Origin: Rhodoferax aquaticus
GTDB taxonomy: Bacteria; Pseudomonadota; Gammaproteobacteria; Burkholderiales; Burkholderiaceae_C
DNA length: 64,000 bases
Assembly (NCBI RefSeq): GCF_006974105.1
Contig: NZ_CP036282.1
Location: forward strand, 1,922,001-1,986,000
Direction: 5' to 3'
Part shown: one piece after another, positions 46,341 to 53,542 of the stretch
How positions within the stretch are numbered: the first letter of the stretch is position 1
How the letters are laid out: each line of letters starts with the position of its first letter
Program-made: the position numbers and the translations under genes
Notes under the pieces: generated by a model
Seen by the model: the letters and a program-made list of their open reading frames with translations, nothing else
Databases searched by the model: none
What the model was told of the DNA's origin: nothing

Positions 46341-48105
46341 TCATCTCGCCCAAAGCACGAATTCCCACCGGCCGTTCGGCCATCCATGGCACCACGTAGC
46401 TGTGTTTTGACAGCCCATGGGCAATCCGGTCCATCTGCTGTTGTTCACCAGTTAGTCGGGTTGCTAGCAACGTATCCTGCGTGCCGGCGGCGACCATGCT
46501 TTTGTTGATGACCCAGGCGAAAGGTTCGATTTTCGCGCGGCGCAGGTCGTCCTGCAGCGCTGCGGCTTGCGATACGGGGGTGATTTCGGGCAGTGTGACC
46601 AGCACGATCTTGGTGTGCTGCGGGTCTTGCAGGCGCATCAGCGGCGTGACAAGTCGCCCTAGGCTGGCGTCGCCGTACTCACGCAGCATTTGGCGGTGGT
46701 AGGCGCCGGTGGCGTCCATCAGCAGCAGGCTGTGGCCGGTGGGCGCGGTGTCCAGCACCACAAAAGCGCTGCGCGCCTCGGACACGATGCGTGAAAACGC
46801 ATGGAATACCGCTACCTCTTCGGTGCAGGGCGACTGCAGGTCTTCCCTTAGCAATGCAACACCCGCTGCGTCCAGCCCCGGCGATTTGGCGGCCATCACC
46901 TTGGCGATGTACTTCTCAGTCTCTGCCTTGGGGTCTATACGGTCCACCTTCAGGCCGGGCAGATTTCCGTCCACGGTCACTTGCAGGTGGTCTGCGGGGT
47001 CGGTGGTGCTCAGGTGCACCGAATGGCCACGCTGCACCAAGCCAGCGGCAATGGCAGAGGCGATGGTGGTTTTGCCTACGCCGCCCTTGCCCATGACCAT
47101 GATGAGTCCACGGCCTGCTGTGGCCAGTGCGTCGGTGAGCGCAGCGAGCGTGTGCTCCATGTTGGCGTGGGGCACCGCGCGCTTGGCCGGGCGTGCAGGA
47201 TGTGCTGGCGCGCTTGGCACCGCGTCGTCGCTCGAAAGCAACGCGCGCAGGGCAGCCAAGCCCACGGTGTCAAACGCGCGCAGCGGAATCCGGTCTTGCG
47301 GCAGCACCTGCAAATGCGCTGGCATGTCCGTAAGGGCCTGCGTGCCCAATGCTTCAAAGGCAGTAGCCACAGCATCGTCCGCCGCACTGGCATGGAACAC
47401 GCCGTTGATGGCCAGGCGCTGGTTATGCAGCCCCAAGTCCTGCAGCTCCAACGAAGTGCGCGCAGCCTCAGCAATGGCGCCCACATCGGGGCGGGTGACC
47501 AGTACGACGGTGGTTTGCGCAGCATCGCTCAGCGTTTTCAAGGCTTGAGCGAATCGAGCTTCCTGCATCTTGAGTCCTGAGTGGGGCCCGAGGCACGAGG
47601 CACCACGGTCGTTGCCTTCTAGAAAACCGGTCCATGCTTTGGGCAGGCTCAAGAGGCGTAGCGTGTGACCTGTGGGTGCGGTGTCAAAAACCACATGGTC
47701 ATAGCCCGCAGCGTCGCCACTGAGCAGGTTGGCAAACTCGTCAAACGCGGCAATCTCGGTGGTGCAAGCGCCGGACAGCTGCTCTTGCACCTGGCTGCGC
47801 TCGGTCTGGGAACTGGCTGGGTCCATTTGCGCTAGCACACGGGCTCGGTAGCTCTGGGCCGCGCTGTCGGGGTCGATGTTGAGCACTGATAGGCCTGGTA
47901 CGCCCGGCACGTGTACCGGTGCGTTGGCCAGGGTGATACCTAGTATCTCGTCCAAGTTGCTCGCTGCATCGGTGCTGACCAGCAGTACTTGCTTGCCGCT
48001 GTCGGCCAGCGCGATGGCGCAGGCCGTGGAGAGGGAAGTTTTGCCCACGCCGCCTTTGCCGGTAAAGAACAGGTGGCGGGTAGGGTGGTCTAGAAATGTG
48101 AACAT
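46324..48105 (-). CDS. arsA: Arsenical pump-driving ATPase ArsA
   Basis: 593 residues with two homologous ATPase halves. P-loops are FFTGKGGVGKTSLS (half 1) and VMGKGGVGKTTIASA (about residue 338). DTAPTGHTLRLL and DTAPTGHSLLLM are the switch/signal motifs. The three metalloid-binding cysteines of the R773 protein appear conserved in SGACTTEIAAF, GASCLGP and SPCTEEVAVF. ArsA normally energises the ArsB membrane pump and is fed by the ArsD metallochaperone; neither is encoded here. Last gene of the reverse ars operon, 64 nt after the ATP-grasp-like gene. A general Get3-like targeting role is possible but the cysteines favour metalloid activation. Confidence 0.93.
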   Translation of the reverse strand: MFTFLDHPTRHLFFTGKGGVGKTSLSTACAIALADSGKQVLLVSTDAASNLDEILGITLANAPVHVPGVPGLSVLNIDPDSAAQSYRARVLAQMDPASSQTERSQVQEQLSGACTTEIAAFDEFANLLSGDAAGYDHVVFDTAPTGHTLRLLSLPKAWTGFLEGNDRGASCLGPHSGLKMQEARFAQALKTLSDAAQTTVVLVTRPDVGAIAEAARTSLELQDLGLHNQRLAINGVFHASAADDAVATAFEALGTQALTDMPAHLQVLPQDRIPLRAFDTVGLAALRALLSSDDAVPSAPAHPARPAKRAVPHANMEHTLAALTDALATAGRGLIMVMGKGGVGKTTIASAIAAGLVQRGHSVHLSTTDPADHLQVTVDGNLPGLKVDRIDPKAETEKYIAKVMAAKSPGLDAAGVALLREDLQSPCTEEVAVFHAFSRIVSEARSAFVVLDTAPTGHSLLLMDATGAYHRQMLREYGDASLGRLVTPLMRLQDPQHTKIVLVTLPEITPVSQAAALQDDLRRAKIEPFAWVINKSMVAAGTQDTLLATRLTGEQQQMDRIAHGLSKHSYVVPWMAERPVGIRALGEMTSLQK

Positions 48106-48128
48106 AAATGGCCTCTTGCAACCATGGA

Positions 48129-48178
48129 ATAAGCGCAGGTAGCTATGTTTTATATAGCGATTGCGGCGCTTATGCGCA
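48129..48178 (+). repeat. Short hairpin repeat, copy B, between arsA and the ATP-grasp-like gene
   Basis: ATAAGCGC at 48129-48136 pairs perfectly with GCGCTTAT at 48166-48173 (outer arms). Inside is GCTAT/ATAGC with a 7-nt loop at 48142-48158. The leftmost part matches copy A. It covers the end of the ATP-grasp-like gene and most of the 64-nt gap before arsA, and could limit arsA expression. Confidence 0.7.
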
Positions 48179-49537
48179 TCGCTTGCTGTCAGGTAGGAGC
48201 ATGCCTTGTTGTGCCAAGTCGCTCAGTTCGGGGGCCAACAGAACAGGCGCAAAGCCGCCGCCTGGAGTGCGGAAGTTGGTGGTCTGGCCGCTGTAGGTGC
48301 GGGCGGCCAATAGCTGCACCTGGCCCGCGTAGGTGTAGGCCCGCACATCGAACTTAAGTTCCGTGGTGGCTCCGTCTATTTGCATGGCGCGCAGCGGCGG
48401 CGGCACCAGCGTTTGGGCGATGTAGTCGCCCGCCTGGATCTGCTCCCACACCTTCTTGGTGAGCTTGTCGCCCCGGTACACCGCCCGGGCACCAAACCCG
48501 TCTAATGGTTTAAAGAACAGCTGCTTGCGCCGTTCCCAGAGCTCAGGTGCATGGTCCGGGCTTACCCGTTCACTGGCGGGTACCGCGGCAAGCAGGGTGC
48601 GTTGGTCTGCTGCATCAAGCCCCAAGGCTTTCAATGCTGCGGCTTGGCCCAAAGTGACTAAATGCTGTTTGTTGGCCCGCAAAGCATGGGCGCGTGGGTG
48701 GGGTGTGACTGCTGCCAAACCTCGTGCATAGGCCTGTGCCAGGGCCGTGTGGTCAGCTGCAGACAGGTCAAAGTCGGTCAAACGGTTGTAAACCAAGTCC
48801 AGGGCTAAGGTGTCACTGAAGAGTTGCCCATCGCGCAATTGCAAACTGGCTGCATCTACCACCACAGCCTCTATGTCGTGGCGCTTAAAGAGTTGGGCAA
48901 ACAAGGAGAACTCGGGCGCCAAGTACTGGCTGTCGGGCGCTTGGTCCACGATAGCAATGCTGCGCAGAGGGCGCGGCGCTTGTCCTTGGGCTTGCAAAAA
49001 CAGCGCCCACTCTGCCTGAAACATGGCCACAAAATCATCTTCCAGCGTGCTGACGTTGCCGTAGGCGTGCAGCGTAGTGTCCATCAGGTCGCAGCACGCA
49101 GCCTGCGCACGAAGCAGCACCGCATTGAGCATGGCACCGCCCGCGTTGGTGTTGATTTCAATGAGTTGCGGTCCTGTGGGCGTGAGGTGAAAGTCGTAGC
49201 CCATGAAAACGCCCATCGGGCCGTGGTCAGCCTGCGCAATGGCACTGGCTGCCGGGAGTACCTGCGCTGCCCACCCCGGCAGGGACAAGGTGCGCTCAAT
49301 GGCTGCCACCGCGTTTTGCACAGCTTGCACCGTGGCGTGCGACACAAACACCGCCGTATTGGAAAACAAGTGCGGGTGCGTTTGCGCCAAGGTGCATGCT
49401 ATGTCGCGTAGCCTTGGATCCCGCCCTATGGCTTGGCTCAGCAAGTTGACGTCCAAGGTCTTGCAATAGCAGTGATGGTTCAGCGCATCGGCCAGCGCGG
49501 GGGATGTGTGTGTCATGGTGTGGGGCGTTTGGCTCAC
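48170..49537 (-). CDS. ATP-grasp-like protein of unknown function in the ars operon
   Basis: 455 residues, no signal peptide or membrane span. The middle has [18 protein letters not shown], like an ATP-grasp metal-binding E-x-N motif. A later segment, [20 protein letters not shown], then [12 protein letters not shown] and [14 protein letters not shown], looks like the lysine/glycine-loop and R-containing strands of an ATP-grasp ligase in permuted order. Cysteines are notable: HHCYCK near residue 22, an ACC pair and a final RCA. ATP-grasp enzymes join a carboxylate to an amine or thiol, as in glutathione synthesis. Here the substrate is unknown; a conjugate involved in arsenic handling is inference from context. 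GTG start overlapping the arsH stop by 4 nt. Confidence 0.7.
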   Translation of the reverse strand: MSQTPHTMTHTSPALADALNHHCYCKTLDVNLLSQAIGRDPRLRDIACTLAQTHPHLFSNTAVFVSHATVQAVQNAVAAIERTLSLPGWAAQVLPAASAIAQADHGPMGVFMGYDFHLTPTGPQLIEINTNAGGAMLNAVLLRAQAACCDLMDTTLHAYGNVSTLEDDFVAMFQAEWALFLQAQGQAPRPLRSIAIVDQAPDSQYLAPEFSLFAQLFKRHDIEAVVVDAASLQLRDGQLFSDTLALDLVYNRLTDFDLSAADHTALAQAYARGLAAVTPHPRAHALRANKQHLVTLGQAAALKALGLDAADQRTLLAAVPASERVSPDHAPELWERRKQLFFKPLDGFGARAVYRGDKLTKKVWEQIQAGDYIAQTLVPPPLRAMQIDGATTELKFDVRAYTYAGQVQLLAARTYSGQTTNFRTPGGGFAPVLLAPELSDLAQQGMLLPDSKRCA

Positions 49538-50280
49538 AGGCTACGCTGATTCACCCGCTTCATCAGTTGTTCAGCACTCTCTTTGCGCTCGCTGTAGCGG
49601 TCCACCAGATAGTCGGACGCATCGCGGGTGAGCAGGGTGAACTTCATCAGCTCTTCCATTACATCGACCACGCGGTCAAAGTAGCTGGATGGCTTCATGC
49701 GGTCGTCGTCGCCGAACTCCATGAATGCCTTGGCCACCGAGCTTTGGTTAGGGATGGTCACCATGCGCATCCAGCGGCCCAGCACACGCATTTGGTTCAC
49801 GGCGTTGAAGCTTTGCGAGCCGCCGCTCACCTGCATGACCGCCAGTGTCTTGCCCTGGGTGGGGCGCACGGCACCGCTGTTGAGTGGTATCCAGTCGATC
49901 TGCGCTTTCATGATGCCGGTCATGGCGCCGTGCCGCTCGGGTGAGGTCCAGACCATGCCTTCGCTCCACTGCGTCAGCGCGCGCAACTCTTGCACCTTGG
50001 GGTGGGTGTCGGGCGCGTCGTCGGGCAGGGGCAGGCCGCTGGGGTTGAAGATGCGGGTCTCAGCCCCCATGGCCTGCAGCAAACGCGCAGCCTCTTCGGT
50101 GAGCAGGCGGCTAAAGGATCGGGGCCGCAGCGAGCCGTAGAGCAGCGCAATGCGCGGCGCATGGGTGGAGGGCGTTGGGCGCAGTGCGGCGGCATCCGCC
50201 AGGCGGAAGTGCGCGACCTCCAGTTGGGGCAGGGTGCTTAGCACATCAGACACGCTATCAGACACGTTGGCCCTTGTCAT
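49534..50280 (-). CDS. arsH: NADPH-dependent FMN reductase ArsH
   Basis: 248 residues. [20 protein letters not shown] is the ArsH flavodoxin-like FMN loop, with [20 protein letters not shown] and [20 protein letters not shown] also typical. ArsH oxidises trivalent organoarsenicals such as methylarsenite to the less toxic pentavalent form. Its presence therefore points to organoarsenicals as well as inorganic arsenic. The start overlaps the preceding arsC by 23 nt and the stop overlaps the ATP-grasp-like gene by 4 nt. Confidence 0.95.
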   Translation of the reverse strand: MTRANVSDSVSDVLSTLPQLEVAHFRLADAAALRPTPSTHAPRIALLYGSLRPRSFSRLLTEEAARLLQAMGAETRIFNPSGLPLPDDAPDTHPKVQELRALTQWSEGMVWTSPERHGAMTGIMKAQIDWIPLNSGAVRPTQGKTLAVMQVSGGSQSFNAVNQMRVLGRWMRMVTIPNQSSVAKAFMEFGDDDRMKPSSYFDRVVDVMEELMKFTLLTRDASDYLVDRYSERKESAEQLMKRVNQRSL

Positions 50281-50677
50281 TCACCACTGCTTCGCCATCT
50301 TCTTTGGTGAAGGCAGCTTGCTGGGCGTGGGGCAAGAGGTCCAGCACCAGCTCGGAGGGGCGGCACAGGCGGGTGCCCAGGGGCGTTTCCACCACCGGGC
50401 GGTTGATGAGAATGGGGTGGGCCAGCATGAAGTCCAGCAACTCGTCGTCCGTCCATTTGTCGTTCGACAGATCCAGCTCGGCATAAGGCGTGCCTTTTTC
50501 GCGCAGCAGGGTGCGGGGGCCTGTGCCCATGGCAGCCAGCAACTCTTGCAGGCGGGCCTTGGTGGGCGGTGTTTTTAGGTATTCGATGACCGTGGGCTCC
50601 ACGCCGCTGTTGCGGATCATGGCCAGAGTGTTGCGCGAGGTGCCGCAGGCGGGGTTGTGAAAAATGGTGATGGTCAT
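50258..50677 (-). CDS. arsC: Arsenate reductase, glutaredoxin-coupled type
   Basis: 139 residues, ArsC/Spx-like thioredoxin fold. [20 protein letters not shown] holds the catalytic cysteine (residue 11), and arginines in [19 protein letters not shown] and TRLCRPS match the arsenate-binding set. Reduces arsenate to arsenite using glutathione and glutaredoxin. It overlaps the aquaporin stop by 4 nt. A second, unrelated arsenate reductase lies one gene upstream. Confidence 0.95.
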   Translation of the reverse strand: MTITIFHNPACGTSRNTLAMIRNSGVEPTVIEYLKTPPTKARLQELLAAMGTGPRTLLREKGTPYAELDLSNDKWTDDELLDFMLAHPILINRPVVETPLGTRLCRPSELVLDLLPHAQQAAFTKEDGEAVVNDKGQRV

Positions 50678-51540
50678 ACAGAGGTCTTCTTGGAGGAAAG
50701 TGCTTGGGCCAAGGCGACCCCGAGGCCTGCACCCACGGTTTGCGCCAGCACAAAGCCGATGGCGCTGGCCGGTGCAATGCCCGCAAAGGTGTCGCTGAAC
50801 ATGCGGCCCATGACGGCTGCCGGGTTGGCAAACGAGGTGCTGGCGGTGAACCAGTAGGCCGCGCCGATGTAGCAGGCCACCAGGGCCGGGGCTTTGCCTT
50901 CAGGCGCGCGCAAAATAGTGAACAGCAGCCCGCCGGTGGCCACGGCTTCGGCCACCCACTGGCCCCAGCCGGTGAACTGGCCGGCAGCGTCCCAGCCGCC
51001 GCGCAGGTGTTGGCTGAAATGCAGCAGAGGCAGCTCGAACATGGCGTTGGCCAGAGCTGCACCTGCTATGGCACCGGAGAGTTGAGATGCTATAAAAAAC
51101 GTAGCCACTCGCGCACTATTCATGGGCGAAAGTTGCCCTTTTGACCACATAACGAGCGTGACCAGCGGGTTGAAGTGGGCGCCGCTCACCGGTCCCAGGC
51201 TTTCGATCAGCACGTAGAGCGCGAATACAGTGGCCAGGGTGTTGGCCAAGAGCGCCACGCCATCGTTGCCACCACTGATGCGCTGGGCCATGATGCCTGA
51301 GCCTATGACGGCGCAGAGCAGGGCGGCGGTGCCTGCGAACTCTGCAAGCAGTTGTTGTGGCAGTCGGCTTGGTGCGACGGCTTGTGGGGCGCTGCGCCCG
51401 GGCGGCAGTGCGTTCTGCTTCGTGTCCTCCGCCCTACGGCTTGCGCCTGCGGGCTCCTCCTTAACCTGCGCAGAACGCACCGCCGCCCCGGCTTCGGTCG
51501 TGGCGTTCAAGCCAGATTCAATTTCTGTTTGATCGCTCAT
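50674..51540 (-). CDS. aqpS: MIP-family aquaglyceroporin (AqpS-like arsenite channel)
   Basis: 288 residues. Six spans and two half-helices. The first NPA motif is altered to NPL (GAHFNPLVTL), the second is intact (FANPAAVMGRM), but the selectivity-filter arginine that normally follows the second NPA is replaced by alanine. Rhizobial ars operons use AqpS in place of ArsB to let arsenite leave the cell. The first about 60 residues are a Gly/Ala/Pro/charged extension that contains an inverted-repeat element in frame. It overlaps both arsC genes by 4 nt. Widened pore specificity is inference. Confidence 0.9.
   Translation of the reverse strand: MSDQTEIESGLNATTEAGAAVRSAQVKEEPAGASRRAEDTKQNALPPGRSAPQAVAPSRLPQQLLAEFAGTAALLCAVIGSGIMAQRISGGNDGVALLANTLATVFALYVLIESLGPVSGAHFNPLVTLVMWSKGQLSPMNSARVATFFIASQLSGAIAGAALANAMFELPLLHFSQHLRGGWDAAGQFTGWGQWVAEAVATGGLLFTILRAPEGKAPALVACYIGAAYWFTASTSFANPAAVMGRMFSDTFAGIAPASAIGFVLAQTVGAGLGVALAQALSSKKTSV
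51089..51120 (-). repeat. Hairpin repeat-like segment, copy C, inside aqpS
   Basis: Read on the reverse strand, the 26 nt from GCGCGAGTGG to the TATAGC end agree with copy A at 21 positions, including the GCTAC...TAGC hairpin arms. It encodes part of a membrane segment (residues near VATFFIASQ), so the resemblance could be partly coincidental. Confidence 0.45.
51401..51487. repeat. 87-nt inverted-repeat element in the 5' part of aqpS
   Basis: GGCGGCAGTGCGTTCTGC (51401-51418) and GCAGAACGCACCGCCGCC (51470-51487) are inverted repeats with 17 of 18 positions paired, enclosing 51 nt. It lies wholly within the unusual N-terminal extension of the aquaporin and reads through in frame. It looks like a small non-autonomous or REP-type element. 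Only one copy was found in this window. Confidence 0.75.
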
Positions 51541-52040
51541 GCTTTTGCCAAGTCCTTCGCGGTTTGCTGGATCACCATGGCGCTTAGCTTGTCGGTGGGT
51601 AGGTTGACAAGTAACTCCAGTCGGCGGTGGATGGCATGCAGGGTATGGCGAAACGCTTGGGCCTTGTCAGCATCGCTACCGTCGCCCGCAGACGGGTCGG
51701 CGTAGCCCCAGTGGGCGGTGGCGGGTTTGCCGGGCCAGAAGGGACAGACTTCACCGGCAGCGTTGTCGCACACGGTGATGATGAGGTCCATGTGCGGTGC
51801 GTCGGGTAGGGCGAATTCGTCCCAGCTTTTGCTGCGCAAGCCCGCTGTTGAGATGCCTGCGGTTTCTAGGGTTTGCAGGCCTATGGGGTTGGGTTGTTGG
51901 TTCTCACGTGGGCTGCTGCCAGCCGAGTAGCCGACGAAGCGGCCTTTGCCGATGTGGTTGAGTGTGGCTTCGGCCAAGATGCTGCGGGCCGAGTTGTGGG
52001 TGCACAAAAACAAAACGCGGATGGGGGAGGTTTCGGACAT
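51537..52040 (-). CDS. arsC: Arsenate reductase, low-molecular-weight phosphatase (thioredoxin-coupled) type
   Basis: 167 residues. VLFLCTHNSARSILAEA is the phosphatase-like CX5R loop. ITVCDNAAGEVCPFWPG gives the C-x6-C redox pair that shuttles to thioredoxin in the S. aureus type, and WGYADPSAG supplies the D-P general acid. It reduces arsenate to arsenite. First gene after arsR (56-nt gap), with its stop overlapping the aquaporin start by 4 nt. The C-terminal tail is about 30 residues longer than the shortest family members. Confidence 0.95.
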   Translation of the reverse strand: MSETSPIRVLFLCTHNSARSILAEATLNHIGKGRFVGYSAGSSPRENQQPNPIGLQTLETAGISTAGLRSKSWDEFALPDAPHMDLIITVCDNAAGEVCPFWPGKPATAHWGYADPSAGDGSDADKAQAFRHTLHAIHRRLELLVNLPTDKLSAMVIQQTAKDLAKA

Positions 52041-52096
52041 GGGTGGTCTTTCTTGGTCAGGGAAACGGGGTTTGGCAAGAGCGTTAGCAGCCGCGC

Positions 52097-52492
52097 TCAG
52101 CAGCCGCAGCCAGCCATATTGGCGCTTTTGTTTGACACCTCCAAGTCACAGGCTTGGCCTTGGCAGCAGTGTTCTGTGAGGTAGGCCAGCACGCCGTTCA
52201 TGTGGGCGAAGTTGGCGCGGTAGATGAGGTTACGTCCACGCTGCTGCGCCGCCACCAAGCCCGAGTGCGTCAGCTCTTTCAGGTGGAATGACAAGGCGCT
52301 GGGTGATGTCTGCAGCTGCTGGGCCAGCACACCGGGCGTCAGACCATCTATCCCCGCGACCACCAAAGCTTTGAAGGTGCGCAGCCTTTGGGCCTGGGCC
52401 AAGGCGGTGAGGGCTTTGAGGGTTTGGGTCTCGTCCAAAACGGTGGCGGCTGCCGTGCAGTCTACGGGGTCGAGTGGGATTAATGCATTCAT
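52097..52492 (-). CDS. arsR: ArsR-family arsenic-responsive repressor
   Basis: 131 residues. A winged helix-turn-helix: LVVAGIDGLTPGVLAQQL then TSPSALSFHLKELTHSGLV (recognition helix) and QRGRNLIYRANF (wing). The metalloid-sensor cysteines are not in the recognition helix as in R773 ArsR but C-terminal, in TEHCCQGQAC and the final CGC, an arrangement like that of Acidithiobacillus ArsR. First gene of the operon, divergent from olsB. An inverted repeat immediately upstream of its ATG is the likely operator. Confidence 0.95.
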   Translation of the reverse strand: MNALIPLDPVDCTAAATVLDETQTLKALTALAQAQRLRTFKALVVAGIDGLTPGVLAQQLQTSPSALSFHLKELTHSGLVAAQQRGRNLIYRANFAHMNGVLAYLTEHCCQGQACDLEVSNKSANMAGCGC

Positions 52493-52512
52493 ATTTCAAT
52501 GATACTTGAAAT
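52493..52512. promoter_or_regulatory. Probable ArsR operator
   Basis: ATTTCAA and TTGAAAT form a perfect 7-bp inverted repeat with a 6-nt spacer, directly abutting the arsR start codon. ArsR binding here would block the operon promoter. Upstream on the same strand TTGGCA then 17 nt then TATTTC is one possible promoter overlapping the repeat. Confidence 0.6.
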
Positions 52513-52575
52513 ATTGAATTAACCATTGTTTGCCAATGATTTCGGCACTGGAGTGGGCTTGGTCGATGTGGGGCT

Positions 52576-52631
52576 ATGTCATGGAAGTTTCATAGGAATG
52601 CCTTGGTTGCGTCATCTTGGCTGCGCACAAT
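52576..52631 (+). promoter_or_regulatory. Tandem Pho-box-like repeats and -10 for olsB
   Basis: Four heptamers in exact 11-nt phase: ATGTCAT (52576), GTTTCAT (52587), ATGCCTT (52598) and GCGTCAT (52609). They match the PhoB half-site CTGTCAT at 6, 5, 4 and 5 of 7 positions. CACAAT at 52626-52631 begins 11 nt after the last repeat, the place where a -10 is expected in PhoB-dependent promoters. The run lies between arsR and olsB, 92 nt before the olsB ATG. Confidence 0.6.
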
Positions 52632-52723
52632 TTCCGTCTAGAAGCACCGTAGAGGACCGGGGGCAGGTCTAGATGGCTTCTAAGTAGCGCAGTTTTTACT
52701 AAAAGCAAAAATAGGAGTGCACC

Positions 52724-53542
52724 GTGACGAACCTCAATCGCATCGAAGTGCGTGATTCAAGCCCCAGCGCAGTCGCTGGCATTGCCAACCCCGCCACTAC
52801 CCAGAATTCAGCAGCCCGCAACATCGAAGTCTCATGGGCACGCCATTTGGACGATGTGCGCGCCGCACAGCGCTTGCGCTATGACGTGTTCGCCACCGAA
52901 ATGGGAGCCCGCCTCAGCACGACTTTGCCGGGCCATGACATCGACTTGTTTGATAATTTTTGCGAGCACCTGCTGGTGCGCGACCAAGCCACCCAACACG
53001 TGATTGGCACCTACCGCGTGTTGACCCCTGTGCAAGCTAAGCGGGTGGGCAGTACTTACAGCGATACCGAGTTTGATTTGACCCGCTTGCGCACCTTGCG
53101 TGACCGCATGGTGGAGTTGGGCCGCAGCTGCGTGCACCCCGACCACCGCCATGGCGGCGTGATCATGGCGCTGTGGAGCGCTTTGGCCGAGTTCATGGTG
53201 CGCAACCAACTCGATACCATGATTGGTTGTGCCAGCGTGCCCATGTTGCATAACGGCATTGTGAGTGGTGACGTGGCTGCCAGCATCTGGCGCCAAGTGC
53301 AGCAAACCCACTTGGCACCTATTGAATACCACGTGCGCCCGCGTTTGCCCTTGCCTATCGACAAGCTGGACTCCACCCTCAACGTGGAGCCACCGGCATT
53401 GATCAAAGGCTACTTGCGCTTAGGTGCCAAAGTACTGGGTGCCCCGGCATGGGACCCAGACTTCAATTCGGCGGATTTGCCAATGCTCATGCGCATTGCC
53501 GATTTGCCTGCCCGTTACCGCAAACACTTTCTGGGGGCGTAA
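52724..53542 (+). CDS. olsB: L-ornithine N-alpha-acyltransferase OlsB
   Basis: 272 residues, GNAT-like. RLRYDVFATEMGARL, LFDNFCEHLLVRD and especially VELGRSCVHPDHRHGGVIM are characteristic of OlsB/hemolysin-type acyltransferases. OlsB transfers a 3-hydroxyacyl chain from ACP to ornithine, the first step of phosphorus-free ornithine lipids. OlsA is not in the window. Its stop overlaps the next ATG by one base. The upstream tandem Pho boxes fit induction by phosphate starvation. Confidence 0.9.
   Translation: MTNLNRIEVRDSSPSAVAGIANPATTQNSAARNIEVSWARHLDDVRAAQRLRYDVFATEMGARLSTTLPGHDIDLFDNFCEHLLVRDQATQHVIGTYRVLTPVQAKRVGSTYSDTEFDLTRLRTLRDRMVELGRSCVHPDHRHGGVIMALWSALAEFMVRNQLDTMIGCASVPMLHNGIVSGDVAASIWRQVQQTHLAPIEYHVRPRLPLPIDKLDSTLNVEPPALIKGYLRLGAKVLGAPAWDPDFNSADLPMLMRIADLPARYRKHFLGA

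Noticed and set aside
46709-47548. 279-codon open frame antisense to arsA
   Set aside because: Serine/alanine-rich shadow of arsA; no ribosome site or family features.
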